Assembly (NCBI GenBank): GCA_947652605.1
Contig: OX393576.1
Coordinates: forward strand, 57,202,966 to 57,266,965
Reading direction: 5' to 3'
From: Elmis aenea
Lineage: Eukaryota > Arthropoda > Insecta > Coleoptera > Elmidae
Length of the DNA: 64,000 nucleotides
In this document: piece after piece, positions 1 through 10,249 of the stretch
How the letters are laid out: each line of letters opens with the position of its first letter
How positions within the stretch are numbered: the stretch's first letter is position 1
Program-made: the position numbers and the translations under genes
The notes under the pieces: generated by a model
Seen by the model: the letters and a program-made list of their open reading frames with translations, nothing else
The model's database searches: none
Told to the model about the DNA's origin: nothing

Positions 1-765
1 TATTTAAATTTCTGGACTTTCCCAACATCTACACCACGTTTCAGTTTTTGCGACTCTTTTAACTGCCACTGTAAAGTTGATGGTTCTTGTAACTCTGTTT
101 CAGTAGCCGCTAGTTGTTTTCATAGTTGCATAAAGGAACTGTCGCCGTTTGTAGCTCTTTTTTGTTTGTTTTTATTTAGGTGACACCATATAATGGTATA
201 TCTATATGTTCGAACAAGCTTGTCCGTGGTATTTACACCTGATTTTGTTTTATTATAGTGAATTATTGTTGAGGTTTCTTCTTGTTACCTTCAGATATCT
301 CACCAGTTTCGTATGTAGTTGATAGTAGCGTAACAGATTTTACCATTTTTGGACAATAAAACACTAATATATAGCATCGTCTTTATAGCCAAGTTTAGTT
401 GAATGTAGGTCTGTTTTAACGTACTGTACCTTGTAATGTTAGTTCTTCTCTTTCAAATCTCCTGCAAGTTCAAGACTCGTAAAAAAATTATAATTGACCA
501 CATTCCTCCTTGATTTCTTTAACCTCTCTTTCATATCTAAAACGACTCGTCTTAGTTGCGTTCACGCTGGTCACCTGATTTACCACTGTACATCTGGCAA
601 TTGTAAATGTATTAGGTTTGACTGTCGCAGGATGCTGAAATCTTTGTGCCAATTTTTCTTGGCTTTGATAATATGTATTGTTTAAAGGGACATTTACTTT
701 AGAAACTTGGCTGCTGATTGTCAACCGTTATGTTCTTATAGGGTGTGTATGCATCTTGGAGAGTA
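1..765. other. AT-rich non-coding stretch, no gene recognised
   Basis: Two opposite, overlapping short open frames near 490-720 have no recognisable domain and no codon-like character. I see no repeat structure that I can name here. It may be intergenic or intronic DNA. Confidence 0.5.
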
Positions 766-773
766 CCTATAGG

Positions 774-1225
774 TTTAAAAAACTGGTTACCCGTTATTTT
801 TTGTCAGAAAAAGTTATTTTTAACCGAAACCGAAACCGTTATTTTTAAAGGCCAAAAAACGGTAACTTTTAACAAAATACTTCTAATAAAAAACCTGTTC
901 TTTTAACATCTTTTTTTAATAAAAATTACCATGAAAAATACAAAATCTGTAGTAAATGCGATTAGTTTACCAAAAGTCATTACTGAACTCTTGATTGTAC
1001 ATTTATTATAAAATTATAAATAAATAATATCTTTTCATACTTTGCATTCCTGACCTATATAATTTTAAAAACCGGTTTTTTAAACCGGTTTATAATTTAA
1101 GTCGGGTTTTACTCTAAACCGGTTTTTTACGAATAAAACCGGTTTTTCAACAAAAACCGTTATAAAGATAAAGTTCTCGATTTCGGTTAACCGTTAACCA
1201 AAATTTTTTTCGGTTTCGAGCCCTG
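774..1225. mobile_element. Non-autonomous hAT-type repeat, CCGG family, copy 1
   Basis: The body is rich in AACCGGTTTT-like words and is clearly the same sequence as 40141-40604. The right end reads GAGCCCTG, a hAT-type end. It is bounded by the direct repeat CCTATAGG at 766-773 and 1226-1233, an exact 8-bp target duplication. The left end lacks the CAGGGCATGAAACC start seen in the other copy, so about 29 bases are missing exactly at the duplication boundary. No transposase is encoded. The superfamily follows from the 8-bp duplication and the CAGGG/CCCTG ends. Confidence 0.85.
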
Positions 1226-1233
1226 CCTATAGG

Positions 1234-2140
1234 TAGCTGAAATTTAAAAAGTGTTTACATCAGTGCCAGTATATCTGGGTTTAATTTTTTATGCTTCAGC
1301 ATTATCACAACGGAGGCATTAAGATATTGCAGTGAACCTGTTTCTTTTGTTAAATACAGGACCTCCATATTTAACATTCCACATATTTGTAATGCGATTT
1401 ATAAACCCCTGCTAATATCAGCAGAACAACGTTCCAAACTCGATGCTCAGTACCAAGGGTCACCTGTGGTATAAGGTGTAACTTATTTAAATTTTTGAAA
1501 AACGATAAATGCTACAAAAATTGTACTGTGCCAAAACATAAAATGTAATGTTTTGTGTAAAGTCAATTTTTTTTGGAATTCTAAGGAGCATTTTAAAAAT
1601 ATACAGATGCAAAGAGCTTGTCGGGTATTCAGTGATCCCATGATAATACGAGGGTTAAAGGATTGTATATAAATCTAAATTTTATTTTAAAATGAATATT
1701 TACAAGATTAAACTTTTAACATTAAAACAAGACAAACAAAACAAGAGATTGACGATAAATACACAGCAAATAGAATACATTGTTGGGGGTGGACCAAGTC
1801 AACCTTTGTACCTTGACACTAATACAATTTATTTTAAATGTAATTAAGTGCAAATACCTGAGTACTGAAATAACGGGCAACCCAAAAAGTAACTAGGAAA
1901 TTAGAAACTGAATAGGACACCATTAGGTCATCAATATACAACAGTATGGCTGAAAAATAACTAAAAATACGAAGGAAAGTTACACAAAACAGTAGTCGAA
2001 GGTGTCAGTAGGTACATACGGATCTGAATTATAGAAAATATGTCAGTCGGAGGCGATGGATATACACCACTGGCAATAATTCTGTGTCCATACAAGAACA
2101 GACAATGAGTGAAACCAACATACACGAAATGAAATGGGTG
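1234..2140. other. Non-coding stretch, no gene recognised
   Basis: AT-rich sequence without a convincing open frame. The last 150 bases probably belong to the decayed retrotransposon that is recognisable from 2150 onward. Confidence 0.4.
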
Positions 2141-2149
2141 TAGATCTAG

Positions 2150-2400
2150 ACATTATAGTCAATAGAACTCGGAAGATGGTATGGACATATACAAAGAATG
2201 AATAAAGAAAGATGGCAAGAATAATGGAAATAGGTGCCACTATATTCAAGAAGAAGAGGCCGACAAGAAAAAATTGGACAAACAAAGGAAAGGGAGCATG
2301 CCGGCAAAAAGATTTAATGAAAATTATCAGAAATACATGCGAAAATGGCAACTGGGAAACGAGAGACGGCGACAGCCGTAATCTAATGATGAGAATTATT
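2150..2400 (+). pseudogene. Non-LTR retrotransposon C-terminal tail (fragment)
   Basis: One frame reads RWYGHIQRMNKERWQE at about 2175-2222. After a frameshift another continues MEIGATIFKKKRPTRKNW to about 2275. This matches the C-terminal tail of insect non-LTR retrotransposon ORF2 proteins, where a WYGHV-RM motif is followed by a basic GRPRK-W stretch after the reverse transcriptase (RT). There is no RT catalytic core, and stops and at least one frameshift show it is dead. The same tail, differently damaged, occurs at 14290-14460. The clade is probably RTE-like, but I cannot settle it from this piece. Confidence 0.75.
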
Positions 2401-2463
2401 CTAATCTAATCTATTCGCATATACATAGATTGACATTATATTGTAAATTACAATTTTTTTTTG

Positions 2464-2805
2464 TTTCTACGACCACCAGTGTAAATGACTCTTACCGTAC
2501 AGCCTACATGAATAGTAAGCGAGTTCTAACACACGGTAAGAAAAAGGCACACTTATCTAGAAATTTCAAAGTAGGCTTACGTCAAAATTGACAAGAAACG
2601 TAATATCACGTGTAGGTATATTAGCCAAAAAGCCGTTAAAATCGTATGTATTATGTGATCGTAGAAAAAGTAAGCTACATAACACGAGTTGTGAAGCAAT
2701 TACGCACTCGTGTAAATACGCACTCGCCGCTACGAGGCTTCGTGCGCATTTTTTCCACTCGTGCGTAATATGCTTCTTAGAACTCTTGTTATGTAATATA
2801 GGTAC
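2464..2805. repeat. Dispersed repeat with imperfect hairpin core, copy 1
   Basis: It is about 340 bases closely similar to 4644-5065, in the same orientation. The core at 2677-2794 folds back on itself: ACATAACACGAGTT on the left pairs imperfectly with the segment ending AACTCTTGTTATGT, and each arm carries ACGCACTCGTG-like words. Because both strands are derepressed of stops in this GC-richer core, two opposite open frames appear at 2566-2898. I treat these as accidental. The repeat is probably a MITE, but I cannot see clean ends or a target duplication. Confidence 0.7.
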
Positions 2806-2809
2806 TATT

Positions 2810-4640
2810 ATTTGTGACATACCTACTGAATTATTTATCCAAAACGTCAAACTTCTGGTGTGAACATTAGTTTTGTTGTGTAAAAGAATATAAAGCAACG
2901 AATAACAAGCTTAAATATGAACGTAAATGATGAATAGCTAGTTTTTAAAAAATACTTGCTGAAAGTGACGCTAGAATTCAATACGTCTTCCATATTTTAA
3001 TGGTCTGATTAAAAATATAACAGTCTGGAACTTTCTGCAATCTTATTATGCAGAGCAATGCATCAATAAAGTTACACGGTATAGCGTTACCTAGAAACTT
3101 TTAATATAAGAATTTTATGAGAATTTTCATAGAAGATTACCGGGTTAATACCGTTAGAAATGTTACTAACTTCATCCTATGTTTAATTTTAACAGATTAC
3201 TCCATAGTACATAACCTAAACGACGTAAAATTTAATTTCTCTCTGAGTTTTAAACTCGTTTTGCATATAAAGAGGTTATTAAAATAGTTTAAACATCCTC
3301 TGCGTCTCGAATCACTGTTTTCTGAATCTTTTAATACGCGAGATAACATATCGGATAAAAATCGTTATAACGTTAATAAACGTTTCTTGTACAGCTTGCT
3401 TTTGTGTGTTAATCTCAATTTTTTGCTGAATTTAGAAAGTTCCGTTCTCAAATGGTTGCTAATAGTTCCAGGGAGAGCGATTTGAAGTTTCCTGTTCTTT
3501 TCCAAGTATGGTGTTTAAAAGGAAAATATAAGCGTTAAAGTTCAGTAAGATCGTTAAACACATACAAGAGCATTAAATCCCTTGGTTCTTTTTTTTTGCA
3601 GCACAAATTCGCGTTTCAAATGAGCATTCTAAAAGAGAATAGCTAAAGCAAAGGTTGCGTCCGGTGTATGAGCGTTTTCCCTTACAAAAAGGATTTTTTT
3701 TAAAAACTATTGATAAATGAGTAACGAGCACCTCTACTTTGCATTCTTTTACGGTCTTTCGTTTGGTTGCTCTAGTTCTGAAAAACAAAATTCTTTCAAA
3801 GGTCGTGAAATTAAAGGGCGAGGGAAACAATAGGAACAAAGGATGCCAAAAGACACTTTGAAATTAGTTACGATTTAGCAATTTTGTATCAAGTTAACCA
3901 GTATGATTGGGCCTTTGATTAATTTTGTTAAAAGAACTCGTAAATAAATTGGTCTAAATAATAGTTAGTATAAACTTTCATGTATGTTAAATTAAACAAT
4001 CTTTTATCTTGTTTATTATCTTTAGTTTTAAATAACCTAATAACAAATTTACAATTACGGATTTTTTCTTTGGCTGTTAAAATCTGACGAAGTAGAGCAA
4101 TACGTTAAACTAGTTTAAAAAAGTGAAGCTTAGACGTTGTAAGTAGGTGCATTAAAGCTTATAGGTACATGCTTATTTTGGAGAAAAGACGCAGGTTAAA
4201 TTTCAAGAAAGCTGCAAATTTTAAATTTAATACTAAAATATATTTTTTATATCTGCCACTGTTTCTGTAAAAACTTTGTAACTTTTTAGGTACCTATTCG
4301 TTTTTTATTATAATTCTGCAAAGAATCTGTTAACGGTATATTTAATTTTTGATAAGTCGATTCTGTTTTGTTTTTTCGGAATTACTATTGTAGTTATTAT
4401 TATCTGTAGGCTTATTCTACCAGCAGTGTCGAGTCGATGGCCTTTTGCACTATCTCCTTTCTTTTACTTTATTTCTGGCTTGGTTCCATATCGGTCCTTT
4501 TTTGCTTTGTGTGTTCCCTATTCCTATTTCACGATTTTCTGGGTCGTCCGAGTCTTTTCTATTTCGTACTTCCAACTACCATATCACTTTCACTGGTTTT
4601 CTTAGTCTCATATTTCTCCTCCACCTCAGTTGGTAGTTTC
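2810..4640. other. Non-coding stretch, no gene recognised
   Basis: Mostly AT-rich. A slightly less AT-rich block lies at 3300-3840 and has short minus-strand open frames without a recognisable domain. The frames at 4437-4685 are pyrimidine-rich runs that encode only low-complexity hydrophobic sequence. I see nothing else to name. Confidence 0.4.
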
Positions 4641-4643
4641 AAT

Positions 4644-5065
4644 ATTTTTTCTACAACCACTGTTAACGGACGCCTGCATGCATAGTAAGTGGGTCCTTTA
4701 CGCACGGTGAGCCTAAAGCACCGTTTTTTAAAGAAATGATCAAAGTAGACTCACGTCAAACAGATCCTGCTTGCCTAGTTAGTGAGTTAACGCACGGTAA
4801 GCAAAACGCACACTGGTCTAGAAATGTCAAAGTAGGCTAATGTCAAAATTGACAAAACAACGTAGTTACATGTTTATATTAGCCAAAAAGCCGTTAAAAT
4901 CGTAGATATTATGTGATCGTAGAAAAAGTAAGCTACATAACACGAGTTATAAAGCAATTACGCACTCGTGGAAATACGCACTCGCCGCTACGCGGCCCCG
5001 TGCGCAACTTTTCCTTTCGTGCGTTATATGCTTCTTACAACTCTTGTTAGGTATGTAATATACTA
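4644..5065. repeat. Dispersed repeat with imperfect hairpin core, copy 2
   Basis: Second copy of the repeat at 2464-2805. It begins with a similar CTACAACCAC stretch and ends at CTCTTGTTAGGTATG. Its hairpin core is 4935-5054. It has an extra partial internal duplication: a segment starting ACGCACGGT occurs near 4698 and again near 4792, each followed by a related TCAAAGTAG segment. The two copies differ by many point changes, so they are not a recent duplication. Confidence 0.7.
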
Positions 5066-5089
5066 GAAGTATTATATTACACTTTTTAT

Positions 5090-6260
5090 TTTAAGTTTAT
5101 TTCTTGGTTTAACACTTCTTATTGTGTCCATTCCATTTTGTTTTAGTATTTTCATTTCACATGCTTCTATTTTACTTTTTAATGCGTCTGTTAAAACCCA
5201 TGATTTGCAGTCATACATAAGCATTGGTGCTGGTACTGTTTCATAAATTCTGGTTTATGTAGTTTTATTTACCTTTTTTTTCCTAGAAAAAGGGTTACAT
5301 AACATTTCATGCAGTGAACATAACTTTGCTTATTCTGTTAGCTATTTTTTATTCGATTTTGCCAGGTTCCTCCGGCAATTCCCGTAAATATTTCAACTGT
5401 TTTTTAATTGGTAAATTTTAATCCTGCACTACTATTTTTACATTTTCCTTTGCCATCATTGTAATTTCTATTTCATTTAAGTTTATTTTCAATCCATGTA
5501 CTTTTAAATTATCTGTCCATTTTTCATTTTTCATATATTTTTTTTTATTTCCTACGTTCTCTTTCCAAATAGGATTAGATTATCTGCATAAATGAGTTTA
5601 TACATTCTAATTTGCATTAATGTTTTTATCAGCTAAGTACTCCCTTAGTTGTATGGTTAACCTATATTAGAAATGTCATCCATTATCATTATAAACAGTA
5701 CTGGACTTAAAATGCCTTGCCCTTTACCTTTTTTTATCACCTTTCATATTTCTTCTCTGTGTACTATTTAAGGCTTTCTCCAAGTCTCTTGTATGAAGAG
5801 CTTGTTGTTAGTGTTAAGTATTATATCGGTTTATTGTTTCATCGCAAAGACCTGATCTTGGGTTGACTTTCCAGTTTTAAATCCTGCTTGGGTATCTCGT
5901 ATCTCTCACAGTTGTTTCAGCTTGGGGGATTCTTTCCTTAAGAATTCTTTTAAAGTTTTGTATGTTGTTCACAGCAGTGACAATCCTGTACAGTTGAAAA
6001 CGTTTCTGCGGTCCCCTTTTTTATGTATGAGAATAAGGACTACCTCTCCAATCTTTTGGTATTCCGTTATTTTTCAACACCATTTGAATTTTTCGTATGA
6101 CAGATCCATTCCTCTTCTTCCATTCATTTAATCATTTCTGGTCCAAAATCGTCAACTCATGTTGCCTTTCTTACTTAGAATGTCTTCGGTGCTTTTGTTA
6201 TTTGTCTTTTTATAGACCTCTTTTCTTCCTTTGCGTATTTTGTGTTTAATTTTTTTAGGG
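5090..6260 (-). pseudogene. Decayed non-LTR reverse transcriptase
   Basis: Read on the minus strand, pieces of an RT appear in the expected order across several frames. Near 6000-6050 there is a VPIYKKGD-like motif. Near 5880-5830 there is a GFKTGKSTQDQ-like stretch (the usual GFRPGRST-DQ). Near 5720 comes GKGQGILSPVLF, corresponding to the GVRQGC-LSPLLF block. Near 5600 comes LIYADNLILFG, the YADD box with its second aspartate replaced by asparagine. Near 5215-5180 there is a CKSWVLTDALKSK segment matching the usual CETW-LT motif. Many stops and shifts interrupt it, so it is an old dead copy. The family is non-LTR and probably RTE-like. The catalytic change in the YADD box is seen directly. 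Confidence 0.75.
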
Positions 6261-6450
6261 TAAATCATAGTTCCAGGGTATGTCTTTTTATTTTAAATTT
6301 TTCTTACGCGCCATTTTGGATTATCACATAATGGACTAGGACTTTTGACAATATTACTTGACTATATTATTTATAATAATCAAGCAGAGGGTGGTCCAAA
6401 TTCGATGAGATTACATGGGTATCTCGCTAAATAGTCTAGATTTTTTTTTT

Positions 6451-6751
6451 CAGGGATGTGCAAACTAGGGGGCGCGCCCTTATTTGGGTTCGCGCCCCTA
6501 TTTGGTTTCGCGCCCCTATTTGGGGGCGCGACGAACGACGCCATGATAAAATTTTTGAAGAAAATGTTTAGTTTTTTTTACATTTCATATATTTTTTTTG
6601 TTTACAATGTTGTATATCTGTAATATTTCCTATCGGTTGATCGAAAATTATTGATGCCTGCTAACTTTAAAGCAACACAAAAAATTGTGGGACCGCAAGT
6701 TGACATGCTAAAAAAAATGGGGGCGTGGCATGAAAAGTTTGCGCATTCCTG
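6451..6751. mobile_element. Nested short inverted-repeat element
   Basis: The left end CAGGGATGTGCAAACT is the inverse of the right end AGTTTGCGCATTCCTG with two mismatches. The insertion separates two halves of an arm of the surrounding MITE, which rejoin sensibly if it is removed. The CAGGG-type end suggests hAT. No clean 8-bp target duplication is visible: a run of ten T precedes the element. It contains a GC-rich tandem repeat. Confidence 0.7.
6473..6526. repeat. 18-bp tandem repeat, three units
   Basis: Three consecutive 18-bp units of the type CGCGCCCCTATTTGGTTT, with a few changes between units. It stands out as a GC-rich island inside AT-rich DNA and lies just inside the left end of the nested element. 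Confidence 0.85.
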
Positions 6752-7211
6752 GAGATAGAGAAACGGTTAAACAACCAAAAATATGCAGTTTTTTGGAAAC
6801 CGTTTTCAAAAATATTCATTTGCGGTTTGTGTGTTATTAGCGAAAAACTCTTTTTTTTTGTCATATTTATAATGTCACTTTTATTTCTGTTAATATCGAA
6901 AACATTTATTATGATCATTTTTAGATATTTTTATGTAGACCTTGGTGGCACAAATTTTTTTTTTTGCACGCCGTTTAAAAGTTATTATACAAACCTACCT
7001 TTTCTTAAACGGAAGCTTTAGTTGGCTATGGCCTATTTAAATTCGTTATATTTTTCCCATTCCAAATATATGTGGGTATAAGGTTTTTATTTTTTTTTAA
7101 CGGTTCTGCGTTTGTCAAAAAAACTGCACATTTTTAGTAATTTAAACGTTTCTCTATCTCGACCGATAAGCGAAATACCCTTGTAAACCCATCGAATTTG
7201 AACCACCCTGC

Positions 7212-8364
7212 ACATATAAAAAATTAAATATAATCCCTGTAGAAGAAAACAAAAATTGTTATGTTTATAAAATATTGTTGTTTTTGTTTCTTTCAGGTTT
7301 ATATTAAGGTACTTTATTTTATACCTTCATAAAGTAAACATTTTGGTATAAATTGACATAGTTTGTGTAATTTCAATACAAATGTTAACTTAAAAAAATG
7401 TGTTTACATATTGTTTTTTTTTAATATTTTTGTTTCCGTATGTAATCAATATCTTGGCCTTAAAAGTCTTTGCTGATTTCTTTTTTCGTATGCCCATTAT
7501 TCATTGAAATTACTATGAATCGATATTTACAAAATATAGAACCATTAGTGGGCAATATATAGCTAAGCATTATATTGCAATGCCATATATTACAGTCGTA
7601 CAAAAGCCGCCATTACATATAAATCGATGTTACTTCTTAAAAGTAACACTTTAACCCGACGGAAAAAAAACAGACGCAAACCCTGAGTTATGGAGAACAA
7701 AAACTGTTATTTTCAATTTCCTAATGTTAAAGAATTTCACTGTTTTCGTTTTACTAATATGCTAAATAAATAAAACCGCAAGGCAGTGGAAGAGAATAAG
7801 CTTTGTTCATGATTTACGATCGAAACGAAGGTTTGAGAGACGTATCCGTATGTTGCTCTCTGGAATATGCGTTGAGCTTTCAAATTTTAATGATTCCAAC
7901 GTTGCACAAGCATTAACTTATATTATTGTGCTTTTATTGTTTATATGTCGCTCTGAGCGACATGCTAGCTTTGTGTATAAAGTTTTATCGTGCTCTGTGT
8001 CATAGTATGTTTAAATCACTTGGATAAACACTTTGTTTTAGTTTTCTAAAGTACATTAAGGTTATAAAAACTTCACCTCATAACTAGAGATTGCCTACAA
8101 ACAAAATAGTTTTAATCCATATAATAGAATATATCTGTATATACAGTTACTCTTTTCTTATAAAAAAGTAGTTAAATAAATGTCTTGGCATTTCATTCTT
8201 ACATAATTCTCATTTTTAAAATTGTGAATAAAACATAAGATATTTAAACGAAACTTAACACTGATCTTTTGTATTTATTTTTGGAACTGTTATCTGAAAT
8301 TTGAAAACATTTAATACTTAGCTCTAAATTTTTTTGAAACTTTATTGAATATTTTGTTAGCTGA
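7212..8364. other. Non-coding stretch, no gene recognised
   Basis: AT-rich with poly-T tracts. I found no recognisable repeat ends, RNA gene or open frame worth naming. Confidence 0.4.
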
Positions 8365-8512
8365 TTAAAAGCATCAAACTGAAGATAAAAAAATACATTG
8401 TAGGTGTATTTTTAGACTTTAAAAGTGCATTTGAGACCATTGATAGAACTATAATAAATAAAAAACTAAAACAATTTGGCATACAAGGAATCGAAAAAAC
8501 GTGGTTTAAAAC
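8365..8512 (+). pseudogene. Reverse transcriptase fragment, truncated by repeat
   Basis: An open stretch reads VGVFLDFKSAFETIDR and continues with KKLKQFGIQGIEKTWF. This is the conserved RT block with the first catalytic aspartate (the F-DF-KAFDT motif) and the following (L-YGI-G-WF) segment of non-LTR retrotransposons. The frame is cut exactly where the family B repeat begins with CAGGCAATAAGAACGG at 8513, so insertion of that repeat probably truncated it. There is no start codon and nothing of the rest of the protein is nearby. An overlapping open frame on the minus strand at 8357-8545 is its shadow. Confidence 0.8.
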
Positions 8513-9035
8513 CAGGCAATAAGAACGGCACGAAAACGAAAACATGGAACAAAATAATTAACCGAAGTTTTTATAAGAACGAAATTATTATTTTTTTTGT
8601 TCCAGAATGATAAAGAAATAGATAATTCCTAAAACCGGTAAAATCCGGTTTTATTAATATTTAACTTTTATTCGTTAAACACAAACACGAATTTACCATT
8701 TATGCTTGAAAGACTCCAACAAGGCAGTAATCTCACTTGAAATAAGTGAGTTTCACTTTTCTCTATTATGCATTATGTATTAACAACTTTATTGCTAATA
8801 CTTGTAATTTCGTGTAACATAAATAACGGTACAGATATTCTTTCTTTCTAATTTGTTGAATGGATCATCAATAAATAATATACACTTGATTGGACAACAA
8901 AAGGGCGCGTAATAATCACGCTATTAACATTTTAAAAATATGACATTTGACGTTGATAATCTATGGTTTGACCAACTAGTTGTGTTTTTACACCTGACGG
9001 TTGTTATACTAAATATAATGCACTAAATTTATTTG
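8513..9035. repeat. Family B repeat, copy 1
   Basis: Shares a long common sequence with 30391-30872 and 59632-60775. It starts with a degenerate CAGG end and runs of GAACGAAAACG-like words, followed by a CCGGTTTTA block and then a unique core. The core includes the short palindrome CTCACTTGAAATAAGTGAG at 8732-8750, kept in all copies. It ends near a TGTGTTTTTRCACC block. The CAGGGACTG start of copy 3 suggests hAT ancestry. I see no protein. The far end is obscured here by the next insertion. Confidence 0.75.
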
Positions 9036-9043
9036 GTTATATG

Positions 9044-9591
9044 CAGGGGTTTGGAGCGGAGCGCGGAGCTGGAGCGCGGAGCAGTGGAGCAATGGGTTTT
9101 TGCCCGGAGCGGGAGCGGAGCCCGGAGCAAAGAATTTTGATTGCTCCACTTTACTATTATAAACTGCATTTTTTTTTTTTATGAATTATTCTCATGGGTA
9201 TAGTATTTAATAAAATTATAAATAAACTAAATTAGATTTTTTTGAAGTAAAATTATTATAATGTAACTTTTCTGAATATTAATTTTCATTATTTTGTATT
9301 TGAATTTTGAAAAATTTTAAAGAACTTTTTTTCTTTTTTTAACTTTTTTAACTGAAAGTCAATAATTTGTTCATTTATTTAACTTCACTTGTTTCTTAGG
9401 GTCAAATATTGTAATTTTTGGTCCATTTCCACATATCTCATAAAATTTTAGCTTTGTTTTTAAAAACAAATTTTTAAATAAAACTTATTTTATTAATATT
9501 TGGAGCGCGGAGCGGAGCGGGAGCGGAGCTGGAGCAGGCATCTTGATGCCGGAGCGGAGCAACTAAAAAATTGGACTGCTCCAAACCCCTG
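9044..9591. mobile_element. Non-autonomous hAT element, GGAGC-rich
   Basis: The ends CAGGGGTTTGGAGC and GCTCCAAACCCCTG are inverted copies of each other. The exact 8-bp duplication GTTATATG lies at 9036-9043 and 9592-9599. Both subterminal regions are packed with GGAGC and GGAGCGG words (9054-9140 and 9500-9560), while the middle is AT-rich and non-coding. Subterminal arrays of short words are usual binding regions for hAT transposases. That role is inferred here. No open frame is present. Confidence 0.93.
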
Positions 9592-9599
9592 GTTATATG

Positions 9600-10100
9600 T
9601 TAAATAATAACACTATTGTCAACTGAGTTATCAAAAGAATTCATTCTAACATTGCCATGTTGTGAAATATTAATATTTTTTTAGGGTCTTTTTCCTGTCA
9701 ATATTTCCTTAATAACTAAAACAAATCAAAAACTATTGATTTAAGGTAGAAAAGACGTTTTAAACGTTTGAACGAGAATTTAATTCTGCACCCAAAAATC
9801 ACAAAATATAAAGGGTGTTTTATTTTAAAAAATAAAGCGACGTATACCTACCGGTGCGCAAAAACAAAACATTTAAAAATAACTTAAGATTGTGTAGTAA
9901 ATAACCACAAAAAACTTTTAATCGATTTTTTTTTTGGTAAATTATCATCACAAGACGAGACATTGACCCGTTACGTTACTTCGTGTACACACTGCGTTAG
10001 GTAATAAATATTTTTTTACCACGTTACATGACTAAAAATTCAATACAAAACTGTGACGTTCACGAATATCAGACTGGGACGACTTTAGACTACCAAAATG
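9600..10100. other. Non-coding stretch, no gene recognised
   Basis: AT-rich. A GGGTGTTTTATTTTAAA word near 9812 resembles the left end of the element at 53082 but has no visible partner. Confidence 0.35.
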
Positions 10101-10104
10101 AGTG

Positions 10105-10240
10105 AAAATAAACACACAGAATGCCCTGGTACCACAAAGAGTTAAGGATTTTTAATGGATTGCCTGCGGAAATTAAATAAAAACGTCCATGACAAATTTT
10201 TAAAAACTATACTTAAACATTTTAAAAATAATGTTAGATT
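10105..10240 (+). pseudogene. Possible non-LTR retrotransposon 3' tail
   Basis: A short frame reads ELRIFNGLPAEIK at about 10138-10178 and then hits a stop. This resembles the (FN-LP-EIK) segment close to the C-terminus of CR1/L2-like and related non-LTR ORF2 proteins. It is short and isolated, so the call is tentative. Confidence 0.4.
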
Positions 10241-10249
10241 TAGTAGTTA

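Larger units (their letters stand above)
6384..7211. mobile_element. Long terminal-inverted-repeat MITE, interrupted
   Basis: The left end GGTGGTCCAAATTCGATG followed by TGGGTATCTCGCT is the inverse of the right end at about 7170-7211 (AGCGAAATACCC and CATCGAATTTGAACCACC). The next block, GAGATAGAGAAACG, is inverted at 7146-7165. The sequence word resembles the ends of the MITE at 16282-16535, so it is probably the same mariner-type lineage. The left arm is split by the insertion at 6451-6751. Short open frames at 6667-7021 overlap the arms and look accidental. Confidence 0.8.

Noticed and set aside
2566..2898. Opposite open frames in the hairpin repeat
   Set aside because: Openness on both strands results from the inverted, GC-richer core. 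No recognisable protein.
4437..4685. Two overlapping plus-strand frames
   Set aside because: Pyrimidine-rich low-complexity sequence giving only F, S and L-rich peptides. No domain.
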